From Marmoricola sp. (GTDB lineage: Bacteria; Actinomycetota; Actinomycetes; Propionibacteriales; Nocardioidaceae): DNA of 64,000 nt. The notes beneath the pieces are model-generated. The model was not told the origin of the DNA. It did not search any database and saw only the letters and a program-made list of their open reading frames with translations. Below, in pieces: positions 43,770 through 53,745 of the stretch. Each line of letters begins with the position of its first letter. The stretch's first letter is position 1. Made by a program: the position numbers and the translations under genes. The stretch is taken from contig JAOPXK010000056.1 of assembly GCA_025965195.1 (NCBI GenBank), positions 1-64,000 on the forward strand, given 5' to 3'.

Positions 43770-44090
43770 ATGGCGCAAAAGGTCAACATCGTTCTGGTCG
43801 ACGACATTGATGAGAGCGAAGCCGATGAAACCGTGATATTCGGGCTCGACGGCAAGGAATACTCCATCGATCTCAGTGCACGCAACGCCGGCAAGCTGCG
43901 CGATGCGCTCGCCCTCTACATCGGCCACGCCCGCAAGGGTGGGGGCCGCGGCGGCCGGCGATCCGCACGCTCCGCCGGAGGCACTGCCGCGTCCGAGATC
44001 CGCGACTGGGCTCGCGGCAACGGCTACGACGTCTCCGAGCGTGGCCGGGTCTCCGCAGAGGTGCGCGAGGCCTACAACGCTGCTCACTGA
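43770..44090 (+). CDS. lsr2: Lsr2 nucleoid-associated protein
   Basis: Actinobacterial H-NS-like silencer that bridges AT-rich DNA. The 106-aa product starts at ATG 43770 (MAQKVNIVLVDDID), the universal Lsr2 N-terminus; the upstream ATGs in frame are not conserved. Residues 1-60 are the dimerisation domain, a Gly/Arg linker (KGGGRGGRR) follows, and the C-terminal DNA-binding domain has the minor-groove motif RGR in SERGRVSAEV. The codons are less GC-rich than elsewhere. It lies between lysS and clpC as in M. tuberculosis. Confidence 0.97.
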   Translation: MAQKVNIVLVDDIDESEADETVIFGLDGKEYSIDLSARNAGKLRDALALYIGHARKGGGRGGRRSARSAGGTAASEIRDWARGNGYDVSERGRVSAEVREAYNAAH

Positions 44091-44133
44091 GCCCGGGACT
44101 GGGCTGGTCCTGATCCGTCAGCCCGGTCCCGTG

Positions 44134-44148
44134 TTCGCTGTCAGCGAA
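44134..44148. promoter_or_regulatory. ClgR operator upstream of clpC
   Basis: TTCGCTGTCAGCGAA is a perfect TTCGC-N5-GCGAA inverted repeat and fits the actinobacterial ClgR box (GTTCGC-N5-GCG). It lies 27 nt upstream of the clpC -10, where ClgR acts as activator in Corynebacterium and Streptomyces. The motif is seen; regulation is inferred. Confidence 0.7.
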
Positions 44149-44175
44149 GCATTCTGGTCCTGATCCCGGAACACG

Positions 44176-44181
44176 TAGGCT
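44176..44181 (+). promoter_or_regulatory. -10 TAGGCT of clpC
   Basis: TAGGCT lies 72 nt before ATG 44254, downstream of the ClgR box. GAGGAG at 44239-44244 is the ribosome-binding site. Confidence 0.45.
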
Positions 44182-44253
44182 GTGAGAGGGGTTGTAGAGA
44201 CCATGCGGGGTCGCATGTGTCTACCCGCGTGAGTCTTTGAGGAGCGATGCCAC

Positions 44254-46773
<2,520 letters not shown>

Positions 46774-46777
46774 TCGG

Positions 46778-47659
46778 CTAGTTCGGAAGCGAGAAGCCCT
46801 GACCGGGCAGTTCGATGACCAACCCGTCGTCGAGCAGGCTGGTCAGGGCTCTTTCGCGTTGTACGCCGTCCGCCCACACCATGTCGAGCCTGAGCTTGGC
46901 GACCGGGCCGTCCGCGTCCCGGAGGACGGCGAGCAGCCTCCCGCGCACCTGCCGATCGGTGCCGGCATAGGTCTGGCCCTTGCGTGGTGGGCCGTCGTAC
47001 GGAGGGAAGCCGGCCTGCTTCCACGCGCAGAGGCTGCTGACCGGGCAGCTGCGGCACTTCGGTGACGTCGCGGTACAGACCAGGGCGCCGAGCTCCATCA
47101 CCGCAATCGCCCAGGTGGCTGCCTGCTCGTCAGGCACCAGCGACACGGCAATGGTGCGCTCGGCCCTGGTCACCGCCTTCGCCGGGAACTCCACTGCCTC
47201 GACCACTCGGGCGAACACCCTGCGCACGTTCGTGTCCAGCACCGGATGGCTGCCTCCGAACGCGAAGCTCGCGATGGCCGATGCGGTGTAGTCGCCGATG
47301 CCTGGCAGGGCGATCAGGTCGTCGTACGACGCAGGCACCTCGCCGCCGTGTCGTTCCACGATCGCGGTGGCCGCAGCGTGCAGCCGGAGCGCGCGCCGGG
47401 GATAGCCGAGTCGCCCCCACGCCCTGACGGCCTCACCGCTGGGCGCATCGGCCAGGGCGCCCGGTGTCGGCCACAGTGCCAGCCAGGTCTCGAAGACCGG
47501 GAGCACCCTCGCCACCGGCGTCTGCTGCAGCATGAACTCCGAGACCATCACGGCCCAGGGGCTCGCCTCGGGCCCACGCCACGGAAGGACGCGGGCATGT
47601 GCGGCGTACCAGCTGAGCACGGGGGTGTGCAGGTCGGCTGGATCGAGGTCTGCTGGCAT
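46778..47659 (-). CDS. mutY: A/G-specific adenine DNA glycosylase
   Basis: Base-excision repair enzyme that removes adenine paired with 8-oxoguanine. The 293-aa protein has the catalytic Glu in VSEFMLQQT, the helix-hairpin-helix GPD region LPGIGDYTASAIASFAFG followed by VLDTNV with the catalytic Asp, and a [4Fe-4S] loop C-x6-C-x2-C-x5-C (CTATSPKCRSCPVSSLC). The C-terminal 8-oxoG recognition domain is short. It is convergent with clpC, with a 4-nt gap. Confidence 0.95.
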   Translation of the reverse strand: MPADLDPADLHTPVLSWYAAHARVLPWRGPEASPWAVMVSEFMLQQTPVARVLPVFETWLALWPTPGALADAPSGEAVRAWGRLGYPRRALRLHAAATAIVERHGGEVPASYDDLIALPGIGDYTASAIASFAFGGSHPVLDTNVRRVFARVVEAVEFPAKAVTRAERTIAVSLVPDEQAATWAIAVMELGALVCTATSPKCRSCPVSSLCAWKQAGFPPYDGPPRKGQTYAGTDRQVRGRLLAVLRDADGPVAKLRLDMVWADGVQRERALTSLLDDGLVIELPGQGFSLPN

Positions 47660-47667
47660 CGCGACTG

Positions 47668-47673
47668 AGCCTA
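47668..47673 (-). promoter_or_regulatory. -10 TAGGCT, leaderless start of mutY
   Basis: On the - strand TAGGCT ends 8 nt before the mutY ATG (47659), without a Shine-Dalgarno sequence. Confidence 0.4.
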
Positions 47674-47779
47674 GCCACCGCTGCCTGCGTCATACCTCCT
47701 GGCGGCCAGGACAGCCAGATCGAATGACGTCCGCGCGGGCTGCCCGGTGTGGCAGCCACGATCCGCGGTGCTCGCTGAT

Positions 47780-47785
47780 TAGCGT
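47780..47785 (+). promoter_or_regulatory. -10 TAGCGT, leaderless start
   Basis: TAGCGT ends 6 nt before ATG 47792 of the membrane-anchored secreted protein. Confidence 0.4.
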
Positions 47786-47791
47786 TGCCAC

Positions 47792-48517
47792 ATGAGCCGA
47801 TTGCCCCAACGCGTCTACTGGACTCGGCGCGCGATGGTGGTGAGCGTCGCACTGCTGCTGGTCTTCGGGATCGGCAAGGTGCTCGGCAGTGGTGGCGGTG
47901 GCGACAACAACGTCGCGAAGGCGACCACGACTGCGTCGAAGACCAAGCACAGCACTGCCCCACTCACTCTTGGACCGACCACAGTCGTCACGACCGGCAA
48001 GACGGGCAAGGGCAAGGGCCACCTGCCGGTCGTGCCTCTGGCCACGCCGAGCGGACTCTGTGCTGCCGACGAGGTGACGGTGACTCCGACCATCACGAAG
48101 GCACCTGCCGGTGGCACCGTCGCGGTCGGACTGTCCCTGACCGGCACCGCCGCGGCGTGCACCTTCACGGTCTCCTCGAAGACCGTGGTCGTGAAGATCA
48201 CGTCCGGCACGGACCGGATCTGGTCGAGCCAGGACTGCCCGAGATCGATTCCTCGCCAGGTTGTCGTCGTACGCAGCGCGGCGCCGGCCACGGCAACGGT
48301 GAACTGGAGCGGCCGCCGGTCCGACACCGGCTGCCCCAACAGCACCCAGTGGGCGGGGCCCGGCTACTACCACGCCACCGCCGCAGCCCTCGGCTCGACG
48401 GCTGGGGACGATGCGCAGTTCCAGCTGACCCTGCCGCCACGGCCGGTGGTCACCAGGACCACGCACCCCAAGCCACAGAAGACCCCGACCAAGACCCCGA
48501 CCCCCACGCACCACTAG
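47792..48517 (+). CDS. Membrane-anchored extracytoplasmic protein of unknown function
   Basis: A 241-aa protein. A basic N-terminus (RLPQRVYWTRR) precedes one hydrophobic helix at residues 15-31, followed by a Gly/Thr/Lys-rich linker (33-80) and a folded domain of about 130 residues with four Cys (in GLCAAD, AACTF, QDCPR and TGCPN), probably two disulfides. The C-terminus is a Pro/Thr/Lys-rich tail, which may sit in the wall. It occupies the mutY-disA interval, as Rv3587c does in mycobacteria, but orthology was not tested. No catalytic motif is visible. Confidence 0.7.
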   Translation: MSRLPQRVYWTRRAMVVSVALLLVFGIGKVLGSGGGGDNNVAKATTTASKTKHSTAPLTLGPTTVVTTGKTGKGKGHLPVVPLATPSGLCAADEVTVTPTITKAPAGGTVAVGLSLTGTAAACTFTVSSKTVVVKITSGTDRIWSSQDCPRSIPRQVVVVRSAAPATATVNWSGRRSDTGCPNSTQWAGPGYYHATAAALGSTAGDDAQFQLTLPPRPVVTRTTHPKPQKTPTKTPTPTHH

Positions 48518-48518
48518 T

Positions 48519-48646
48519 CGTTGAGTTAGGCCTCCGTCACTGTTGAGTCGTGCCGCAGTTACGCGCGCGGCGTGTTTGAGACCCAAGTCAATGGTGACTC
48601 AGACCCAACTCAACAGTGATTGACACCCAACTCAACGGGAGGGTCA
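48519..48646. repeat. 22-bp-periodic repeats with inverted arms, convergent junction
   Basis: Three direct copies begin at 48581, 48603 and 48625, each starting ACCCAA and continuing (C/G)TCAA; the spacing is exactly 22 bp. Two copies in the opposite orientation (GTTGAGT) begin at 48520 and 48542, also 22 bp apart. The arms 48519-48548 and 48608-48637 pair at 25 of 30 positions. The last repeat ends in the disA stop codon. Confidence 0.8.
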
Positions 48647-49738
48647 GACGTAGCGCTCGAGGATGCTGGACTCGGCGAGGCGGGACAGGCCTTCGCGGAC
48701 GCTGCGGGCGCGGAGCTCGCCGACACCCTCGACGGCCTGCAGGTCCTCGACACCGGCGGAGAGCAGCTTCTGCAGGGTGTCGAAGTGCTCGACGAGGCGG
48801 TCCACGACGCTGGACGGCAGTCGCGGAACCTTGGCCAGCAGGCGATACCCCCGTGGTGCGACGGCGCCATCGAGATGTTCGGCCGAGCCGAGTCCGAGAG
48901 CGCGGGACACTGCCGCGACGTCGACCAGATCGGTCGGCGAGAGCCCTTCGAGCTCGCCGAGGACGGCCGAGGGCGTGCGTGCCTTGCGACCCGTCGGCAG
49001 GTAGTCGCGTACGACGAGCTCGCGTTCGGCGTCCACACCGGTGACGAGCTCTTCGAGCTGGAGTGAGAGCAGTCGGCCGTCGGTGCCGAGCTCGAGCACG
49101 TAGTCCTCGATCTCACGGGCGATGCGACTGACCATCTCGAGTCGCTGGGCGACAACCGCTACGTCCCGGACGGTGACCAGATCCTCGATCTCGAGGGCCG
49201 ACAGCGTCGAGGACACCTCGTCGAGGCGGAGCTTGTAGCGCTCGAGGGTGGCGAGCGCCTGGTTGGCGCGAGAGAGGATCTGGCCGGAATCCTCAAGCAC
49301 ATAACGGGTTTCTCCGACGTACGCCGCAATGATCTGCATCGACTGGGACACCGAGATCACCGGGAAGCCGGTCTGCTTGGCGACGCGGTCTGCCGTGCGG
49401 TGCCGGGTTCCGGTCTCCTCGCTCGGGATGGTGTGGTCGGGCATCAGGTGCACGTTGGCGCGATGGATCCGGCTGACGTCACGGTCCAAGATGATGCCGC
49501 CGTCCATCTTCGCGAGCTCGCGAAGACCGGTGGCGGTGAAAGGTACGTCAAGGGTGAAGCCGCCCGTCGCGATCGTCTCGACGGTCTTGTCGTTGCCGAG
49601 CACGATGAGCGCACCGGTCCGGCCGCGGAGGATGCGCTCGAGACCATCGCGCAGGGACGTGCCCGGCGCGATGCTGGCGAGGGTTGCTCGCAGGCGTTCG
49701 ATCTCGTCTGCATTGTCGGCTGCTACCACGGCGGCCAC
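48644..49738 (-). CDS. disA: DNA integrity scanning protein, diadenylate cyclase
   Basis: Makes cyclic di-AMP from two ATP and scans DNA for branched structures. The product is 364 aa from GTG 49738, which lies 1 nt after the radA stop. The DAC domain (residues about 1-150) has the RHR motif in GTRHRTADR, but the usual DGA motif reads DGG (Asp79-Gly80-Gly81, KMDGGIIL). A helical linker and a C-terminal HhH DNA-binding domain (GVEDLQAVEGVGELRAR) follow. The longer open frame to 49918 is radA shadow. The radA-disA pairing is conserved. Confidence 0.93.
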   Translation of the reverse strand: MAAVVAADNADEIERLRATLASIAPGTSLRDGLERILRGRTGALIVLGNDKTVETIATGGFTLDVPFTATGLRELAKMDGGIILDRDVSRIHRANVHLMPDHTIPSEETGTRHRTADRVAKQTGFPVISVSQSMQIIAAYVGETRYVLEDSGQILSRANQALATLERYKLRLDEVSSTLSALEIEDLVTVRDVAVVAQRLEMVSRIAREIEDYVLELGTDGRLLSLQLEELVTGVDAERELVVRDYLPTGRKARTPSAVLGELEGLSPTDLVDVAAVSRALGLGSAEHLDGAVAPRGYRLLAKVPRLPSSVVDRLVEHFDTLQKLLSAGVEDLQAVEGVGELRARSVREGLSRLAESSILERYV

Positions 49739-49739
49739 T

Positions 49740-51140
49740 CTAGTGGAGGGACTCGCGCAGATCCGCGCCGCTTTCCAGCCCCAGCAGGCTGATGGCCCTG
49801 CGGATGTTGTCGATGTCGACCACGCGGAGGCCGTCGAGCACCCTGCTGCTGCCCACGCTCTCCGGTGACTCGGCGGGTACGGCGGCCTGGCGGAACCCGA
49901 GTCGACCGGCCTCGGCAAGGCGTACGCCGATGTCGCGGACTCGCCTCAGCTCACCGGAGAGGCCGAGCTCGCCGATCGCCACCACGTTGCGCCCCAGCGC
50001 GAGGTCGCGCGACGCCGAGACGATGGCCAGCGCGATCGCGAGGTCGTTGGAGGGCTCGGTCAACCGGGCACCCCCGACGCTGGAGACGAACACGTCGTAG
50101 TTGTGCAGCCGGATGCCGGCGTGTTGCTGCAGGACCGCCAGGATCATCGCGACGCGGGAGGAGTCGACCCCGGACGTCGTACGCCGCGGATGGTCGGACG
50201 ACGAGTGCGTGACCAGGGCCTGCACCTCGCTGAGCAGCGGCCGCCGGCCCTCGAGGGCAACAGCGACACAGGTGCCCGGCACCGGACCGTGCCGGGTGTC
50301 GAGGAACAGCCCGGTCGGATCGGTGATCGCGACGATGCCGTCCGCGGAGAGGTCGAAGCAACCGACCTCGTCGACCGGACCGAACCGGTTCTTCATCGCG
50401 CGCAGCATCCGCAGCCGTGAGGAACGCTCGCCCTCGAAGTGCAGCACCACGTCGACGAGGTGCTCGAGCACGCGAGGACCGGCGATGCTGCCGTCCTTGG
50501 TGACATGGCCGACGAGGACCAGGGTGATGTTGCGCAGCTTGGCCATCCGGATCAGCGCAGCGGCCACCTCCTTGACCTGGGTGACGCCGCCCGGCACACC
50601 GTCGATGTCGCCGGCGCTGATCGTCTGGATCGAGTCGATGACGCACAGCGTCGGCTTGACGGCTTCGACATGGCCGAGCACCGCGCCGAGATCGGTCTCC
50701 GCCGCCAGGTAGAGCTCGTCATGGACGCCCCCGGTGCGGTCTGCGCGCATCCGCACCTGCGCGGCGGACTCCTCGCCGGTGATGTAGAGCGTGCGGTGCT
50801 TGCGCTTGGCGGTCTGCGCGGCCACCTCGAGCAGCAGCGTGGACTTGCCGACGCCGGGCTCACCGGCGAGCAGGATGGCCGCCCCCGGCACCAGGCCACC
50901 GCCGAGGACACGGTCGAGCTCCGGGACCCCGCTGGATCGCGCGTGGGAGTCCTCGATGGCGATCTGTCCGATCGGCAGCGCCGGCGTGGTCACCGGCCCG
51001 GCCTGCACCCGGCTCTTCGGCGCGGCCCGCTCGACCACCGTGCCCCAGGCCTGGCACTCGCCGCAGCGGCCGACCCACTTGGAGGCCTCCCAGCCGCACT
51101 CGTTGCAGTGGTAGCCCGCCCGGGTTGCCTTCGTCGCCAT
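49740..51140 (-). CDS. radA: DNA repair protein RadA
   Basis: RecA-like helicase that extends D-loops in recombination. The product is 466 aa from ATG 51140. It has an N-terminal zinc finger with Cys12, Cys15, Cys26 and Cys29 (CNEC...CGEC), Walker A GEPGVGKST, the RadA-specific KNRFG motif and a C-terminal Lon-protease-like domain. The start is chosen because MATKATRAGYHC is the family N-terminus and the promoter lies directly upstream. It forms an operon with disA. Confidence 0.96.
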   Translation of the reverse strand: MATKATRAGYHCNECGWEASKWVGRCGECQAWGTVVERAAPKSRVQAGPVTTPALPIGQIAIEDSHARSSGVPELDRVLGGGLVPGAAILLAGEPGVGKSTLLLEVAAQTAKRKHRTLYITGEESAAQVRMRADRTGGVHDELYLAAETDLGAVLGHVEAVKPTLCVIDSIQTISAGDIDGVPGGVTQVKEVAAALIRMAKLRNITLVLVGHVTKDGSIAGPRVLEHLVDVVLHFEGERSSRLRMLRAMKNRFGPVDEVGCFDLSADGIVAITDPTGLFLDTRHGPVPGTCVAVALEGRRPLLSEVQALVTHSSSDHPRRTTSGVDSSRVAMILAVLQQHAGIRLHNYDVFVSSVGGARLTEPSNDLAIALAIVSASRDLALGRNVVAIGELGLSGELRRVRDIGVRLAEAGRLGFRQAAVPAESPESVGSSRVLDGLRVVDIDNIRRAISLLGLESGADLRESLH

Positions 51141-51147
51141 GGGTTTC

Positions 51148-51170
51148 ACGCTAGGCGAGTGGACCGACAG
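51148..51170 (-). promoter_or_regulatory. PafBC/RecA-NDp-type leaderless promoter of radA-disA
   Basis: On the - strand CTGTCGGTC, 8 nt, TAGCGT matches TTGTCRGTG-N8-TANNNT except at the first and last positions of the upstream element. The -10 ends 7 nt before ATG 51140, so the mRNA should be leaderless. radA is a DNA-damage gene, which fits PafBC control as known in mycobacteria. Confidence 0.55.
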
Positions 51171-51207
51171 TTTGGACGCGACACAACGTGCTCCGCCCAA
51201 CGGGGGT

Positions 51208-51223
51208 TAACATTTGAACGTTC
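51208..51223 (+). promoter_or_regulatory. -10 and candidate operator of the LacI-family gene
   Basis: TAACAT (51208-51213) is a candidate -10. The palindrome GAACGTTC (51216-51223), with the central CG common in LacI-family operators, covers the predicted transcription start, as expected for autorepression. Confidence 0.3.
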
Positions 51224-51238
51224 CAGAAGGGGAGTTCG

Positions 51239-52291
51239 ATGACCGAGACGCACGATCGCCAGGCGGGCGGACCGGTGCCGACCCTTGCGACCGTTGCGGG
51301 CGAGGCCGGCGTTTCACGTCAGACCGTGTCCAACGCGCTGAACAATCCCGAGCTCCTGAAGGCCGACACCCTCGAACGCGTCCAGGCCGTGATCGACAAG
51401 CTCGGCTACACCCCGAATCGCGCGGCACGCCAGCTCCGGACCCGCTCGTCGCATCTGATCGGGCTTCGTTTCGAGCAGGCCGAGGAGGGCACCAGCAACG
51501 CCCTGATGGACCGGTTCCTGCACTCGCTCGTCGAGACGACGGCGCGCACCGGGCACCATGTCCTGCTCTTCTCGGGCGACCCGTCCGACCCGCTCGAGGG
51601 GTACGACGAGCTGCTCCGCTCCACTGCCGTCGACGCGTTCGTCGTCACCGACACCTATGCCGGCACGCCGCAGGCCGGCTTCCTCCAGCGCCGGGGCGCG
51701 CCGTTCGTGACGTTCGGGCGCCCGTGGGACGACCCTGCAGCCGACCACGCCTGGGTCGACGTCGACGGCGCTGCCGGCGGCCGGCTCGCGACCGAGCACC
51801 TGATCGAGCAGGGCCACGAGCGGATTGCCTGGCTGGGCTGGGAGAAGTCGTCCCGCATCGGTGAGGATCGTCGCTCCGGCTGGACGGGCGCCCTCCACGA
51901 TGCGAACCGCGACACGTTCGGGCTCGGCGTACGCATCACCGACAACGTCGACGCCGCCCGGATGGCCGCGCACTCCCTTCTCGACGACACCGGGCCACAT
52001 CGGATCACCGGGTTCGCCTGCGCGAGCGACACGATCGGCATCGGCGTACTCCATGCCTGTGCGGAGCGCGGGCTGCGTCCGGGCGCCGATGTCGGAGTCG
52101 TCGGCTTCGACGACTCCCTCGGCGCACAGGTGATCTGGCCCGGGCTGACCTCGGTGCGCCAGCCCCTCGAACAGGTCGCCGTGGAGCTGGTCGCGATCCT
52201 GCACCAGGTGCTCTCGCACAAGCCGATCGAGGACCACGGCAAGATGCTGACGCCGAGTCTCGTCGTACGCCGCTCCAGCATGCGTCAGTAG
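51239..52291 (+). CDS. LacI-family transcriptional regulator
   Basis: A 350-aa repressor. The N-terminal helix-turn-helix is at residues about 16-36 (TLATVAGEAGVSRQTVSNAL), followed by the hinge helix (NRAARQLRTRSS) and a periplasmic-binding-protein-like effector domain (GLRFEQ, TFGRPWDD, GFACASDTIGIG, GFDDSLGAQVIWPGLTSVRQP). ATG 51239 is preceded by AAGGGGAG. No sugar catabolism or uptake gene adjoins it, so its effector and targets are unknown. It overlaps the convergent methyltransferase gene by 7 nt. Confidence 0.9.
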   Translation: MTETHDRQAGGPVPTLATVAGEAGVSRQTVSNALNNPELLKADTLERVQAVIDKLGYTPNRAARQLRTRSSHLIGLRFEQAEEGTSNALMDRFLHSLVETTARTGHHVLLFSGDPSDPLEGYDELLRSTAVDAFVVTDTYAGTPQAGFLQRRGAPFVTFGRPWDDPAADHAWVDVDGAAGGRLATEHLIEQGHERIAWLGWEKSSRIGEDRRSGWTGALHDANRDTFGLGVRITDNVDAARMAAHSLLDDTGPHRITGFACASDTIGIGVLHACAERGLRPGADVGVVGFDDSLGAQVIWPGLTSVRQPLEQVAVELVAILHQVLSHKPIEDHGKMLTPSLVVRRSSMRQ

Positions 52292-53022
52292 GTCCGGCTC
52301 CACAGGTTCACCGCGTAGTCGACCGAGGTGCCGGGGTGCGAGGCGACGATCTCCCCGGCGAGTGACTCATCGAACTCGATGCGTACGACGGCCTCGAAGT
52401 CCTCGCGCGCGTCGAAGGTCCAGGCGATGTCGAGTCGATGACGGGTCCATCCACGTGCTGACCAGAAGCGCTCGACCTCCGGCCCGGACACCGATGGATA
52501 GCCGCGGCGGAACCAGGATCCGAAGGTCGACCGGGTCGAGTCGTTGTCGATCACGAACGCGGTGCCACCGCGTCGCATCACTCGGTCGAGCTCGGCGAGC
52601 CCGGGCTCGCAACCCGGTCCGAAGAAGTAGGCCCACCGGGCCTGCATCACGTCGACCGAGGCCGGCGGGAGTGGCAGCGACGTGGCCGACCCCTGCAGCA
52701 CGGACACCGAGGCCAGTCGCTGGACGCGGCGTCGGGCGATCGCGGCCAGGCCGCCGTGCGGCTCGACTCCGACCACCGACGAGGCGGACGACGCGAAGAG
52801 CGGCAGATGGAAGCCGGTGCCGCAACCGATGTCGAGCACGTCGCGCCCGGACCAGTCGGCGAGGCCGAGCATGGCCGAGGTGAGTACGCCGGCACGGTCG
52901 ACGGCGAGGTTCTCGATCTCGTAGGTCGCCGGATGCTGCCAGATGTTCGGGCTCGGCGTTGCCCCCGAAGTGATCCCGGAAGTGATCCCGGAAGTGATCC
53001 CGGAAGTGATCACTGAGCTCAC
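52285..53022 (-). CDS. Class I SAM-dependent methyltransferase with tandem-repeat N-terminus
   Basis: A 245-aa protein with the SAM-binding motif I VLDIGCGTGFHLPLF, motif II VVGVEPHGG, ALxxG-like SATSLPLPPASVDVM and the later LDRVMRRGGTAFV, typical of methyltransf_11. The first 20 residues are four near-identical ITSG/ITSGA units encoded by a 12-bp tandem repeat. GTG 53022 has GGTGG 7 nt upstream, so the repeat is probably translated. The substrate is unknown. It follows the VOC gene by 27 nt on the same strand. Confidence 0.85.
   Translation of the reverse strand: MSSVITSGITSGITSGITSGATPSPNIWQHPATYEIENLAVDRAGVLTSAMLGLADWSGRDVLDIGCGTGFHLPLFASSASSVVGVEPHGGLAAIARRRVQRLASVSVLQGSATSLPLPPASVDVMQARWAYFFGPGCEPGLAELDRVMRRGGTAFVIDNDSTRSTFGSWFRRGYPSVSGPEVERFWSARGWTRHRLDIAWTFDAREDFEAVVRIEFDESLAGEIVASHPGTSVDYAVNLWSRTY
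52967..53014. repeat. 12-bp tandem repeat, four copies
   Basis: On the + strand GAAGTGATCCCG is repeated at 52967, 52979 and 52991, with a diverged fourth copy at 53003. It lies in the 5' end of the methyltransferase gene, in multiples of three bases, so copy-number change keeps the frame. Confidence 0.95.
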
Positions 53023-53049
53023 GATCGGGCCACCAGCAGCGGAGCCGGA

Positions 53050-53688
53050 TCAGATCCGGACGATGCCGTCGCGGGTCTGGAACTGCACGGCCTGGATGCC
53101 AGGAGTCCCGTTGACGGCCACCCACTCGACCTTGACGTCCTCGAGCGGCTGCTCGACAGGCTGGCCGAGCCACTCGGAGACGCGGGCCGGATCGCCGGCA
53201 ATCTCCAGTGCGGCGAGGGAGATCTCGCCACTGGCACCGGCAGATGGGTGCGGGCCCGAGTCGGTGTCCCACTGCACGAAGAACGGCAGCTGCGGGTCGG
53301 ACTGCAGCCCCTTCACGCCGAGCTGCTTCCAGCGCAGCTCGGTGCCGTCGGGACGGTGCCGGTTGCCGCAGACGGACTCACGACCGAGACGCAGCTCGAG
53401 CGGCGCGATGTCGTCGACTGCGACGACCCAGCCCATCCAGCCGCCCCCGAGCTCGGAGCGGGCGCGGACGGCCTGCCCGAACGGGGCCTTGTCGGATGCC
53501 GGGTGGTCCAGCACCTCCACGACCTCGAGGTAGGTGCTTTCGGTCAGTGGAAGGATCCGGTTACGGGTACCGAACCGTGGGTGCACGCCACCGTCTGTGA
53601 ACTCCTCACCGAGGAGGTTCGAGAGGCGGTCGGAGGTGCCGGCAAGTCCATCGGGCCCGGCAGCGAAGACGATGTGATCCAGACGCAT
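53050..53688 (-). CDS. VOC superfamily (glyoxalase-like) protein
   Basis: A 212-aa protein with the two beta-alpha-beta-beta-beta repeats of the vicinal-oxygen-chelate fold, starting MRLDHIVFAAGP. The likely metal or substrate positions are His5 and the YLEVVEV Glu. Many actinobacterial relatives are annotated only as glyoxalase-like. The function is unknown; dioxygenase, lyase and binding-protein roles all remain possible. The methyltransferase gene follows. Confidence 0.8.
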   Translation of the reverse strand: MRLDHIVFAAGPDGLAGTSDRLSNLLGEEFTDGGVHPRFGTRNRILPLTESTYLEVVEVLDHPASDKAPFGQAVRARSELGGGWMGWVVAVDDIAPLELRLGRESVCGNRHRPDGTELRWKQLGVKGLQSDPQLPFFVQWDTDSGPHPSAGASGEISLAALEIAGDPARVSEWLGQPVEQPLEDVKVEWVAVNGTPGIQAVQFQTRDGIVRI

Positions 53689-53745
53689 GGTTGATTCTTA
53701 CCCTCCCCTGGACGGCACTCGACACCGGGGGTGGATCTGGGTCCG

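Noticed and set aside
49739-49918. Longer disA start
   Set aside because: It overlaps the radA C-terminus in another frame and has a composition unlike DisA; GTG 49738 gives the expected family length.
52967-53014. CRISPR-like repeats
   Set aside because: Units are 12 bp with no spacers and no cas genes; the same applies to the arrays at 48519, 54571 and 61415.
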